A stretch of DNA of 14,937 nt from Oscillospiraceae bacterium. GTDB taxonomy: Bacteria; Bacillota; Clostridia; Oscillospirales; Acutalibacteraceae. This document shows positions 1 to 6,873 of the stretch, one piece after another; the stretch's first letter is position 1; each line of letters begins with the position of its first letter. Under the pieces are notes generated by a model that was not told the origin of the DNA, did no database searches, and was given only the letters and a program-made list of their open reading frames with translations. Position numbers and translations under genes: made by a program. The DNA lies in NCBI GenBank assembly GCA_029007475.1, contig JAQXHW010000063.1, positions 1 through 14,937 of the forward strand. Reading direction: 5' to 3'.

Positions 1-606
1 GTAATAAACGTCAAACACAGGTGCCACTAAAGACAAGACGTCAGAGCGGCAATACATCTCTGAAACGTAATCGGTGATAACCTGACTCTCGTCTACGGTT
101 GAGCCTTCCTTTGAGGCATTGATTACAGCAGTAAATTCCTCCTGGGAGAGAGTATAAGACTCATTTGTTATTATCTGTGCATTGTGGTCTACAACAGGAT
201 AATAGTATTTTAGATTATCGGGCTGTGTTTTTGCCTTTTCAAAGAATTCTATAACATCCTCGTAGTAGTCCTCGTGGCAGAATAAAAAGGAGCTGTCGGA
301 GCTGTCAATGGAAATAAAAATTCCGTCCGGGCTAATATATCCCATATCACCCAGGAAACTTAAAAGTACAGGGGTTTCGGCGGAGGTGATATTGATAGGC
401 GAACCGGGTTCTGATAAAACGTAGTTATCTAAAATGTATTCGGAGTATATCCTGGAGTAGGTTTTACCATTATAGATAAGGTCGCCGCTTTCTGTGCAAA
501 AGGCTTGTTTCTCTCTCAGCTTGTCAATTAGAATACAGCCGTTTAGGGAAAAAGACATAAGAGCAACAAGCGTAATTGATAGTAAGATTTTTAGTGTTCT
601 TTTCAT
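1..606 (-). CDS. Putative lipoprotein of the ABC operon, C-terminus cut by window edge
   Basis: The reading frame is open for all 202 codons from the ATG at 606-604 to the left edge, so the C-terminus lies outside the window. A strong AAGGAGG site precedes the start. The first 24 residues form a lipoprotein signal: basic MKRTLK, a hydrophobic stretch, then the lipobox SLNGC with Cys24 as the lipidation site. The mature part is rich in Asp, Glu, Tyr and Ser and shows no domain I recognise. It starts only 13 bp after the permease stop and is surely cotranscribed with it. By analogy with Ytr/Bcr-type operons it may be an extracytoplasmic partner or sensor of the ABC transporter. That role is inference from position. 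The existence of the gene and its lipoprotein nature are well supported. Confidence 0.8.
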   Translation of the reverse strand, partial: MKRTLKILLSITLVALMSFSLNGCILIDKLREKQAFCTESGDLIYNGKTYSRIYSEYILDNYVLSEPGSPINITSAETPVLLSFLGDMGYISPDGIFISIDSSDSSFLFCHEDYYEDVIEFFEKAKTQPDNLKYYYPVVDHNAQIITNESYTLSQEEFTAVINASKEGSTVDESQVITDYVSEMYCRSDVLSLVAPVFDVYY

Positions 607-619
607 GTTTTCTGCCTCC

Positions 620-1420
620 TTACTCTATGTTGAGCCTTTTGTTCATAATATGACGGGAAATAAGGAAGAATACAAGTGAAAGCACGGAGATTACCGCAAT
701 TTCAACACAGAAAAAAGTATGAACGAAAAGCTCAGGCTCTGCTTCTGCGAAGCCGGCTATTCCCTTGTTACCGAGAAGAGCATTTATAATAACGAGGGTC
801 GTACCTACAACCTGAGTAATTCCGTAGTAGATAAAGTAGGTTGCGATAGCCTTGCCGATTCTGCCCTTTTTGGCGGTTTGACCTATGGTGATACAGGTGT
901 AGAAAAGTAGATACATATAAAAGACAGAGAATAAGAGAAGAAGTAAAAATTCTACGATGTAGAGTATGGTGCCGGTGGTGCCGATGTAATTGACAAACCC
1001 ATTTAATATAAAACCGATTGCCTTAAAAATCTCAACGAGAGCTTCACCCGAAAAGGCTATACAGAGTGAAGCAAAGCCTGCTGTGACGGTTAAAATAAAG
1101 CAGGTGACAGCGGTGAGGAGCTTAACAACAAGGTGCTGAGTCGGCGTAACGGGTAAGGTAAAGCTCAAATATCCCTCGCTGCAGAATAGATTTTTATAGA
1201 ATCTGACAATTCCGAAAACGGTGCAGAGAACTAAGCTTGCGATAATACCGATAAATAGCAGGAGAAAGGCGGATATACCTACGATATTAAAAACTACTGT
1301 GTCTGACTCGAAAAAATAAATAAGTCGGGTGAGTGTACCTATACCTAAAATTCCTATGATTAACGGGAGAATAAGTCTGCCCATTGCTAAGAATTCGTGC
1401 TTAAACAGCTTCTTTACCAT
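620..1420 (-). CDS. ABC-2 type transporter permease
   Basis: This 266-residue membrane protein has about six hydrophobic segments, near residues 16-36, 46-74, 97-122, 149-180, 190-215 and 235-256. A basic amphipathic N-terminus (MVKKLFKHEF) and a short basic tail ending KRLNIE flank them. This is the usual shape of an ABC-2 permease of the YtrC/BcrB kind, which exports or removes a substrate, often a cell-envelope antibiotic or lipid. Its ATG overlaps the last codons of the ATPase gene by 7 bp (1414-1420), so translation is probably coupled and the two products form one transporter. The substrate cannot be read from the sequence. The general call is firm, the subfamily less so. Confidence 0.85.
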   Translation of the reverse strand: MVKKLFKHEFLAMGRLILPLIIGILGIGTLTRLIYFFESDTVVFNIVGISAFLLLFIGIIASLVLCTVFGIVRFYKNLFCSEGYLSFTLPVTPTQHLVVKLLTAVTCFILTVTAGFASLCIAFSGEALVEIFKAIGFILNGFVNYIGTTGTILYIVEFLLLLLFSVFYMYLLFYTCITIGQTAKKGRIGKAIATYFIYYGITQVVGTTLVIINALLGNKGIAGFAEAEPELFVHTFFCVEIAVISVLSLVFFLISRHIMNKRLNIE

Positions 1421-2112
1421 TTGAATACCTCCCTAAAGAGTTCGTCAACACTTTTGCCGTTTTCCTCGCGTATTTCGTCAACGGTTTTGTTGAGCAACAG
1501 GTTGCCTTCCTTAATGAATACGACCTCGTCAAGAATTTGCTCAATATCGCTGATGAGGTGAGTCGAAATAATTACGGAGGCGTCGGGGTTGTAGTTGTTG
1601 ATAATGGTTGAAATAACGTAATCACGCGCCGCAGGGTCAACTCCCGCAATAGGCTCATCGAGGACGTAGAGCAGAGCGTTGCGGCTCATAATGAGTATGA
1701 GACAGACCTTCTCCTTGTTACCCTTTGAGAGAGCCTTCAGGCGCGTTTTCTTGTCAATTCCAAGCCTTGTAAGCATCTCGTAGGCGAGGTCTGTACGAAA
1801 GTCCTCATAGAAATCAGCAAAGTATTTTACTATCTTCTCAACGGTCATCCAACTGTTAAGATAGATATTGTCGGGAAGATAGGCGACCTTTGCTTTCGTT
1901 TTTGGCCCAACTGCTTCTCCGCAGACGGTGATACTTCCCGAGGTGGGGGTAAGCAGACCGTTTATTAGCTTTATTAAAGTAGTTTTGCCGGAGCCGTTGG
2001 GACCCAATAGGCCGATTATTTTTCCGCTTTCAACGCTCAGATTAACACAGTTCAGCGCGGTGAGGCTGCCGAACTTTTTTGTGAGATTTTCGCATCTTAT
2101 CAGCTCACTCAT
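1414..2112 (-). CDS. ABC transporter ATP-binding protein, YtrB/BcrA-like
   Basis: This 232-residue cytoplasmic ATPase powers the adjacent permease. Walker A is GPNGSGKTT at 37-45, Walker B is YVLDEP near 149-154, and the H-loop His is in STH at about 185. The signature is the variant LSKGN (128-132) in place of LSGGQ, and the Q-loop region reads AYLPDN without the usual Gln. Both variants are common in the YtrB/Bcr subfamily. The ATG at 2112 is preferred: it forms an ATGA overlap with the stop of the GntR gene and lies 8 nt after AAAGGAG. A GTG at 2121 would sit directly against that ribosome site. The C-terminal 30 residues are charged, as in exporters of this group. Confidence 0.92.
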   Translation of the reverse strand: MSELIRCENLTKKFGSLTALNCVNLSVESGKIIGLLGPNGSGKTTLIKLINGLLTPTSGSITVCGEAVGPKTKAKVAYLPDNIYLNSWMTVEKIVKYFADFYEDFRTDLAYEMLTRLGIDKKTRLKALSKGNKEKVCLILIMSRNALLYVLDEPIAGVDPAARDYVISTIINNYNPDASVIISTHLISDIEQILDEVVFIKEGNLLLNKTVDEIREENGKSVDELFREVFKW

Positions 2113-2468
2113 TCTGACCACTCCTTTATATAGTCTTTGGTTTCATCGGTGTCAAATCCCAAGAGTTTCATTTGTGAGAAATACTCTCTTGTCTTTTCCA
2201 CGCGAAGTTTTTTTATGCTCTCCTGAGAGCGAGTGATATCCTCTGCAACGTACCGTCCGTTGCCGCGCAGGGTATAGATTATGCCTTGCCCCTCCAAAAT
2301 TTCATAGCTCCGTTGGACGGTATTTGGATTTACTCCCACCAAAACCGCCAATTCCCGCACAGAGGGCAGCTTGTCATGAGGCTTATAATAGCCGGAGGCA
2401 ATCTGAGAACTCATGTGTTCACAAAGCTGCGGGCATATAGGTTTGTCTTTATCAGGCTTCCAATTCAA
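2109..2468 (-). CDS. GntR-family transcriptional regulator, YtrA subfamily
   Basis: This 119-residue DNA-binding repressor has an N-terminal winged helix-turn-helix (about 10-75). The GntR recognition pattern is seen in LPSVRELA, VNPNTVQRSYEILE and the wing GIIYTLRGNGRYV. A helical tail of only about 45 residues follows, which fits the short YtrA subfamily rather than effector-binding FadR or HutC types. The start is TTG at 2468, preceded at 7 nt by GAGGTG. The nearby ATG at 2481 is out of frame. It is the first gene of the operon and ends in an ATGA overlap with the ATPase. A palindrome in its promoter suggests it represses its own operon. In characterised relatives the inducer is often a cell-wall-active compound, but here that is unknown. 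Confidence 0.92.
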   Translation of the reverse strand: MNWKPDKDKPICPQLCEHMSSQIASGYYKPHDKLPSVRELAVLVGVNPNTVQRSYEILEGQGIIYTLRGNGRYVAEDITRSQESIKKLRVEKTREYFSQMKLLGFDTDETKDYIKEWSE

Positions 2469-2499
2469 ACTTACACCTCATTTCTTTCGGTAATGTATT

Positions 2500-2523
2500 A
2501 GTGTAATAGTATATTAATACACT
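2500..2523. promoter_or_regulatory. Palindromic operator for the YtrA-like repressor
   Basis: The two halves are AGTGTAATAGTA and TATTAATACACT. They are reverse complements at 10 of 12 positions. The palindrome begins inside the -35/-10 spacer, covers the -10 box and extends towards the transcription start, where a bound repressor would block RNA polymerase. Outer AGTGTA/TACACT arms of this kind are typical of YtrA-class operators. Binding by the neighbouring regulator is inferred. Confidence 0.7.
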
Positions 2524-2539
2524 TTTTTCGCTTTGTCAA
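2511..2539 (-). promoter_or_regulatory. Sigma-A-type promoter of the GntR-ABC operon
   Basis: On the minus strand TTGACA (2539-2534, a perfect -35) is followed after 17 bp by TAATAT (2516-2511). The predicted start is near 2504, giving a leader of about 35 nt that carries the GAGGTG ribosome site of the regulator. The -10 lies inside the palindrome described separately. Confidence 0.75.
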
Positions 2540-2602
2540 GCATTTATTGTAATTTTTACTTGTTTTGACATTTTGTTAGGAGAGTCTATACAGCATTTTT
2601 TT

Positions 2603-2661
2603 GATAAAAAAAGTAAAAAAGTCTTGAAACCCGCATAAATACTGCGTTTTTCAAGACTTTT
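2603..2661 (-). terminator. Intrinsic terminator, distal to the tRNA-Pro
   Basis: A 13-bp perfect outer stem (AAAAGTCTTGAAA at 2617-2629 against 2649-2661) encloses an inner CGCA/TGCG stem. On the minus strand it is followed by a T-rich run (T6 and T7 blocks broken by AC). It lies just after the 18-bp copy of the tRNA 3' end, so it may be the original tRNA terminator displaced by an insertion. Confidence 0.75.
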
Positions 2662-2665
2662 AAGT

Positions 2666-2683
2666 TGGTCCGAGTGACAGGAG
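2666..2683. repeat. 18-bp direct repeat of the tRNA-Pro 3' end (att-like)
   Basis: TGGTCCGAGTGACAGGAG is identical to 2879-2896, 213 bp away. It corresponds to the CCA, discriminator base, acceptor 3' strand, T-stem 3' strand and the last T-loop bases of the tRNA. The match stops sharply on both sides, and no further tRNA similarity follows at 2684-2760. That is how attachment sites of tRNA-targeting integrases look, although a partial duplication is also possible. Confidence 0.6.
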
Positions 2684-2825
2684 AAAGTTAATAGGACACT
2701 CTTCAGATACAATGCTATATCGGTACACGCATTCGGAAATTATAGACTTGCAGAAGATTACGAACGCAATATAAAAGCTAAATCCTATTTCACCCTTACT
2801 TCACCCTCGGTAAAAATATATACAA
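2684..2825. other. Segment between the tRNA-Pro repeats, no clear gene
   Basis: This AT-rich stretch lies between the 18-bp repeat and the tRNA terminator. It holds no gene with a start codon and ribosome site. On the plus strand a stop-free frame of 54 codons runs from 2678 to the TAA at 2840-2842, without any ATG, and encodes a protein-like mix of residues (for example VHAFGNYRLAEDYE). I do not recognise it. It could be the tail of a decayed gene or chance. Confidence 0.4.
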
Positions 2826-2873
2826 AAAACAAAACCGCATAACCAAGCCGTTTTTCGCTTAGTTATGCGGTTT
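2822..2873 (-). terminator. Intrinsic terminator of tRNA-Pro
   Basis: A 12-bp perfect stem (AAACCGCATAAC at 2832-2843 with 2862-2873) extends inward through an AAGC/GCTT pair. On the minus strand it is followed by a T-rich tract (TTTTGTTTTTTG). It begins 5 nt after the encoded CCA, so it ends the tRNA transcript. Confidence 0.85.
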
Positions 2874-2878
2874 ATGCG

Positions 2879-2955
2879 TGGTCCGAGTGACAGGAGTCGA
2901 ACCTGCGGCCTCTTGAACCCCATTCAAGCGCGCTACCAAACTGCGCTACACCCGG
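2879..2955 (-). tRNA. tRNA-Pro, anticodon GGG
   Basis: The 77-nt gene folds as a full cloverleaf. The acceptor is CCGGGTG/CACTCGG, the D stem is GCGC/GCGC with an AGTTTGGTA loop, the anticodon stem is CTTGA/TCAAG with loop ATGGGGT (anticodon GGG), and the T stem is GCAGG/CCTGT with loop TTCGACT. Discriminator A and an encoded CCA follow. C1:G72 with A73 are the bacterial proline identity elements. It reads CCC and CCU codons. It has its own promoter and terminator and is transcribed as a single tRNA. Confidence 0.96.
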
Positions 2956-2976
2956 ATGTCGATTGACGACCTCAAT

Positions 2977-3005
2977 ATAATACACTATTTGGAGCGATAT
3001 GTCAA
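2977..3005 (-). promoter_or_regulatory. Promoter of tRNA-Pro
   Basis: On the minus strand a perfect TTGACA (3005-3000) is separated by exactly 17 bp from TATTAT (2982-2977). Transcription should begin about 15 nt before the mature tRNA 5' end. Near-consensus elements fit a highly expressed stable RNA gene. Confidence 0.88.
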
Positions 3006-3098
3006 GAGGAAAATTTCAGGTTTTCGAGGTTTTTGAGAAATAAAGAATAAAGAATTAAAAGTTACATAAGCTCAACGAATTAGTCAGAAATAGAGGAC
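3006..3098. other. Intergenic, AT-rich, nothing identified
   Basis: This stretch lies between the aminopeptidase terminator and the tRNA promoter. It contains a short run of AATAAAG-like units near 3040-3058 and no open frame with a ribosome site. I see no RNA gene in it. Confidence 0.4.
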
Positions 3099-3155
3099 AA
3101 TAGAAAAACAGACCTCCCGCGACAGAGTAAAAGAACTTTCACAGGGGTCTGTTTT
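3099..3155 (-). terminator. Terminator after the aminopeptidase gene
   Basis: A 10-bp perfect stem pairs AAAACAGACC (3105-3114) with GGTCTGTTTT (3146-3155). The interior of about 31 nt can form a second small stem around GTGAAA/TTTTAC. On the minus strand the stem ends in a TTTTTC run. It lies 55 bp past the aminopeptidase stop and closes the long operon. The plus strand also ends in TTTT, so it may work weakly both ways. Confidence 0.75.
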
Positions 3156-3210
3156 ATGTTGTCTGAATTTGAGAAGCTTTACAAAGCCGCGCTCCTTTTT
3201 GCTATACTAT

Positions 3211-4617
3211 TTATCCCTCAAAGAGTGCGTAGAATGCGCGGTATGCCATGTAGATATCGACCTTTGAGATAAGCTCGAAGGGGGCGTGCATTGAAAGCAC
3301 GGGAACGCCTAAGTCAACAACGTCAACGTTCATGTTGGCAACGTACTTTGCGATTGTGCCGCCGCCGCCAAGGTCAACTCTGCCAAGCTCGCCAACCTGC
3401 CAGAGAATATCGTTTTTCTCGAGCATTGTACGGATTTCGCCCATAAATTCGGCTGAGGCGTCGCTTGTTCCGCCCTTGCCGCCGTGACCTGTGTACTTAC
3501 TGATTACAACGCCTTCGTTTACATAGCTTGAGTTCTTAGCCTCAAAGCAGGATGCGTAGGTGGGGTCGTATGCAGCGTTAACGTCTGCGGAAAGGCATCT
3601 TGATTTTGAGATAGCGTGGTGACCCTCTACGCCGTCCATCTTAGCAAGGTCGTACATAAAGTATCGGAGGTAGTCGCTCTGCATACCCGTATTGCCGTCA
3701 GATCCGGTTTCCTCTTTGTCGCAGAGAACGGTGATAGCGGTTCTCTCGGGAAGCTTGGTGTCAATAGCTGCCATAAGAGCAGGATATGCACAGCATTTGT
3801 CGTCGTGGCCGTAGCCGCCCATTAAGCCGCCGTCGAAGCCCACGTCTCGGGTTTTGTAGGTAGGTACAAGACAGAGCTCTGCGGAGAGGAAATCTCCCTC
3901 GGTAATGCCGTATTTTTCATTAAGGATAGACATTACATTGAGCTTTACAAGCTCACCCTCGTCTTCGCCGTCGTAGGGTCTTGAGCCTACTAACACGTTT
4001 AAGTCTTCACCTGTCCAAGCCTTCTTTACAGGCTTCTCTACCTGCTCGTAGGCAAGGTGGGGGAGAAGGTCGGTGATGCAGAGACAAGGCTCGTTCTCAT
4101 CGTCGCCAAAGCGAATGTTTACTACCTCTCCGTTGGTTTTTGCAACTACGCCGTGGAGAGCAAGGGGCATTGCAAGCCACTGGTACTTTCTGATGCCGCC
4201 GTAGTAGTGAGTCTTGAAAAGTGCAAGATTGTTTGCTTCGTATAAGGGGCTGGGCTTTAAGTCGATTCGGGGTGAGTCTATGTGGGCGATTGAGAGGTTT
4301 GCGCCCTCCTTAACACCCTTCTTGCCGATTACTGCCAGCATAAGAGCCTTGCCGCGATTATTAACGTAAACTCTGTCGCCTGCCTTGTAGGTGTTTTCGG
4401 GACTAAACTCAACAAAGCCGTTTTTCTCAGCTAAAGCTACTGCATACTCCACTGCGTCACGCTCCGTGCGGGAGAAGTCGAGAAACTTCTTGTATTCTAC
4501 GCAGAAGTCGTCAGCCTTCTTAACCTCATCCTTTGAGATTTTCTGCATACCTGTTTTGCTGCTCATAAAGAGCTTTTCTTTCAGGTCTTTTACGGGGTTT
4601 GTCTCTTTGTTTTCCAT
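3211..4617 (-). CDS. M18-family metallo-aminopeptidase
   Basis: This 468-residue cytoplasmic exopeptidase removes N-terminal residues from peptides using two metal ions. M18 motifs appear in order: AHIDSPR (111-117, metal His112), GYGHDDKCC (268-276, bridging Asp), KEETGSD (301-307, catalytic and metal Glu), SADVNAAYDP (343-352, metal Asp345), GHGGKGGTSDA (377-387) and SMHAPFE (442-448, metal His444). All expected ligands are present and the length is normal for the family, which assembles into large tetrahedral complexes. AGGAGG lies 8 nt before the ATG. The gene follows the transglycosylase by 36 bp with no terminator or obvious promoter between, so it is probably last in the prfA operon. 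Substrate preference, acidic or broad, cannot be read from the sequence. Confidence 0.93.
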   Translation of the reverse strand: MENKETNPVKDLKEKLFMSSKTGMQKISKDEVKKADDFCVEYKKFLDFSRTERDAVEYAVALAEKNGFVEFSPENTYKAGDRVYVNNRGKALMLAVIGKKGVKEGANLSIAHIDSPRIDLKPSPLYEANNLALFKTHYYGGIRKYQWLAMPLALHGVVAKTNGEVVNIRFGDDENEPCLCITDLLPHLAYEQVEKPVKKAWTGEDLNVLVGSRPYDGEDEGELVKLNVMSILNEKYGITEGDFLSAELCLVPTYKTRDVGFDGGLMGGYGHDDKCCAYPALMAAIDTKLPERTAITVLCDKEETGSDGNTGMQSDYLRYFMYDLAKMDGVEGHHAISKSRCLSADVNAAYDPTYASCFEAKNSSYVNEGVVISKYTGHGGKGGTSDASAEFMGEIRTMLEKNDILWQVGELGRVDLGGGGTIAKYVANMNVDVVDLGVPVLSMHAPFELISKVDIYMAYRAFYALFEG

Positions 4618-4653
4618 TTGTAATTCCTCCTAAAAATAAAGTTCATTAATTTA

Positions 4654-5253
4654 TTATTTGCTGAAATAAAGCTCCGAATACTTCTGCTCTTTATGCTTTA
4701 TTTCATTTACATAATTTTCGGTTTCCGTAAATGGCATTGTGACGAGGTTTTCGCCATCCACAGAGTACACGGGATTTTCCAGCCACTCGCTTACCCTGCC
4801 CATTCCTGCATTGTATGCCGCTGTGGCGGTGTAGATATCTCCGGGTAGATACTTGTCAAGCCATGAGAGGTAGTAACAGCCGTAGTCGATGTTTACCTCC
4901 GGCGTCATAATGTCAGACTCGGTGTAGCTGTCGCCCCTTTTCTCCACAAGCCACATAAAGGTGTTGGGCATAAGCTGCATGAGCCCCTTTGCGCCTGCTG
5001 AGGATTCGGAATTTTCCTTGAATTTGCTCTCCGTGTAGATAACTGCGGCGATAAACTCCGGCTCAAGGTCGTATTTTTCAGAGGCTTTCATAATCTCAGC
5101 CTCGTATTTTAATGGGTATATGTATTTCTCTATGGAGATTCTTATGCTTCTAAAGGCTCCTGTGAAATAGAGAAGTGCAAAGAGTATTCCCACAATCAGG
5201 ACGGCCAAGAGAAATTTTGGTAAACAGCCGCGGGAGCTTTTTCTGTTACTCAT
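4654..5253 (-). CDS. Membrane-anchored lytic transglycosylase (SLT domain)
   Basis: This 199-residue enzyme cleaves peptidoglycan glycan strands to leave 1,6-anhydro-muramic ends. A short basic N-terminus (MSNRKSSRG) is followed by one membrane helix (about 13-34) with no signal cleavage site, which places the catalytic domain outside the cell. The SLT fold is seen in YTESKF (73-78, catalytic Glu75), SSAGAKGLMQLMP (84-96), the NIDYGCYYLSWLD helix (121-133) and AYNAG (146-150). Its ATG overlaps the coaE stop by 8 bp (5246-5253), a sign of coupled translation. The coaE-transglycosylase pairing is, from memory, common in Clostridia. It may act in growth-linked wall turnover or in sporulation, and nothing here decides between them. 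Confidence 0.93.
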   Translation of the reverse strand: MSNRKSSRGCLPKFLLAVLIVGILFALLYFTGAFRSIRISIEKYIYPLKYEAEIMKASEKYDLEPEFIAAVIYTESKFKENSESSAGAKGLMQLMPNTFMWLVEKRGDSYTESDIMTPEVNIDYGCYYLSWLDKYLPGDIYTATAAYNAGMGRVSEWLENPVYSVDGENLVTMPFTETENYVNEIKHKEQKYSELYFSK

Positions 5254-5851
5254 TTATTAGCTCCTTTATTATGTTTTCGGTTTTCGCTTTAAGAGCTTTC
5301 ATATCACCATCATTTTCAATTACATAGTCAGAGTTTTCTCTGAAAAACTCCTCGCTTTTTTGAGCGCTTATGCGCTTAATTGCTTCCGCTTCGGAGATAT
5401 TATCCCTTTTCATGATGCGGCGAATACGCAGATTTTCGGGGGCGATAACGGAGATGATTTTGCAGCATAGTTTGTCGCTTCCCGACTCAAAGAGTGTGGG
5501 TGCGTCAAAGACGATGCGTTTAGAGCCTTCTCTTGAGAGCCTTTCAAATTCCTCTGCTGCAAGCCGTAAAATTACGGGGTGGGTGAGAGAGTTTAGGATC
5601 TCCGTATTTTCCTTTGAGCTAAAGGCAATTTTTGCGGTTTCTCGGCGGTTGATAGAGCCGTCGGGATTGATTATACCTTCGCCGAAAGCTATCTTGAGAG
5701 CAGAAATAAGCTCCGTGTCGAGGAGTGCTTTGTGAGCTATCTCATCGGCGTTGACTATCTCAAAACGGTGATTTTTCAGAATATCCGTTACGGTGGTTTT
5801 GCCTGAACCTGTGGGCCCTGTGAGCCCATATAGCTTGTAGTTATTGTTCAT
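5246..5851 (-). CDS. coaE: Dephospho-CoA kinase
   Basis: This enzyme catalyses the last step of coenzyme A synthesis, ATP-dependent phosphorylation of the ribose 3'-hydroxyl of dephospho-CoA. It has 201 residues, a normal length. The P-loop GPTGSGKT is at 12-19. NADEIAHKAL, THPVI (90-94), FDAPTLFES (115-123) and the lid with its Arg-rich stretch (LRIRRIMKRD, 141-150, then RISAQ) follow. DYVIENDG is near 175-182. I start at the ATG at 5851, about 12 nt after GAGG. An in-frame TTG at 5860 would add three residues but sits too close to that site. The start overlaps the end of tsaC by 11 bp, so the two are probably translated in tandem. Confidence 0.94.
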   Translation of the reverse strand: MNNNYKLYGLTGPTGSGKTTVTDILKNHRFEIVNADEIAHKALLDTELISALKIAFGEGIINPDGSINRRETAKIAFSSKENTEILNSLTHPVILRLAAEEFERLSREGSKRIVFDAPTLFESGSDKLCCKIISVIAPENLRIRRIMKRDNISEAEAIKRISAQKSEEFFRENSDYVIENDGDMKALKAKTENIIKELINE

Positions 5852-6869
5852 AAAGATCAATCACCTCAAAGCCTGCGGCTCGGATTAGTCGGTTATAAAC
5901 CGCCATGCCGACTCCGTCTGTATCGGGGCAGCGTGCGTAGACGGTTTCAATATCTTCGTGCTCATCAATCTCCCGCAAAGCGGCAAAGAGCTTTTTTGCT
6001 TCTTCCTCGTAGTTGTTCTTTTTGCCGAGAGTTATACAGGGTATTTTTATGTTTTCGGTATCTTCATCATAGCAGAGAGCCAATACATTATTTTTATTAT
6101 TCACAAAGTCATAAAATGCCTTATCCTCGGCTTTGACAAGGCAGACCTTGGCTTTCGGTGCGTAATGGCGGTACTTCATACCCGGTGAGGGTGCTTCCTC
6201 GGTATCCTTTAGCTTTTCAAGCACGGCGGTGCTTAAATTCACCTCGCCCAAAACCTCACGGAGCTGATCAAGAGTTATCTTGCCGGGACGAAGCAGGGTG
6301 GGGGGATTGGTACAGAGAGTAATAACTGTGCTTTCAAGTCCGACCTCACAGTCGCCGCCGTCAATGACAGCGCCTATCTTGCCCGCAAGGTCCTTCATAA
6401 CGTGTGCGGCAGTTGTGGGACTTGGGCTTCCGGAAAGGTTAGCCGAGGGTGCAGCCAAGGGCTTTTGGGAACTTGCTATCAAGGCTTGCGCCCCTTTGTG
6501 AGAGGGAAAGCGAATGGCTACGGAATCAAGTCCTGCGGTGACCTCAAAGGGCACGCTGTCACTTTTGGGCATAATCATTGTAAGGGGTCCCGGCCAGAAT
6601 TTTTCGGCTAAAATCTTGGCGCTTTCGGGAAATTCTCTTACTAAACCGTATTTATCAATATCGTTAATGTCTGCAATATGAACTATCAGGGGGTTATCAG
6701 AGGGTCTGCCTTTCGCCCTGAAAATCCCTTTGATTGCTTCGGGATTTAATGCGTCGGCGGCAAGTCCGTAGACTGTTTCCGTAGGCATACCGACTAAGCC
6801 TCCGTTATTTATAATTTCGGCGGCTTTCAGAATATCCTCTTCGCTTGTGGTAAGGAGCAGTGTTTTCAT
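5841..6869 (-). CDS. tsaC: L-threonylcarbamoyladenylate synthase, Sua5 type
   Basis: This enzyme makes threonylcarbamoyl-AMP from threonine, bicarbonate and ATP for the t6A37 modification of ANN-decoding tRNAs. The 342 residues are the long two-domain Sua5/YwlC form. The YrdC domain spans about 10-200, with PTETVYGLAADA (29-40), KGRPSDNPL (53-61), KFWPGPLT (90-97), PSANLSGSPSPT (141-152) and LLRPG (192-196). A linker with SPGMKYRHYAP (228-238) follows, then the Sua5 domain to 340. That linker is known to close over the active site in the family. The gene starts 4 bp after the prfA stop with only a weak ribosome site, so it probably relies on coupling. The prfA-tsaC pairing is widespread in Firmicutes. 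Confidence 0.95.
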   Translation of the reverse strand: MKTLLLTTSEEDILKAAEIINNGGLVGMPTETVYGLAADALNPEAIKGIFRAKGRPSDNPLIVHIADINDIDKYGLVREFPESAKILAEKFWPGPLTMIMPKSDSVPFEVTAGLDSVAIRFPSHKGAQALIASSQKPLAAPSANLSGSPSPTTAAHVMKDLAGKIGAVIDGGDCEVGLESTVITLCTNPPTLLRPGKITLDQLREVLGEVNLSTAVLEKLKDTEEAPSPGMKYRHYAPKAKVCLVKAEDKAFYDFVNNKNNVLALCYDEDTENIKIPCITLGKKNNYEEEAKKLFAALREIDEHEDIETVYARCPDTDGVGMAVYNRLIRAAGFEVIDLYEQ

Positions 6870-6873
6870 TGTT

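Noticed and set aside
2684..2760. A second, decayed tRNA-Pro gene next to the downstream 3'-end copy
   Set aside because: Similarity to the tRNA ends abruptly at the T-loop. No anticodon, D-arm or acceptor 5' strand can be found in the adjoining bases.
3036..3062. AATAAAG-type short tandem units as a repeat array or CRISPR remnant
   Set aside because: Only about two imperfect 7-bp units are seen, with no spacers. It is simple AT-rich sequence.
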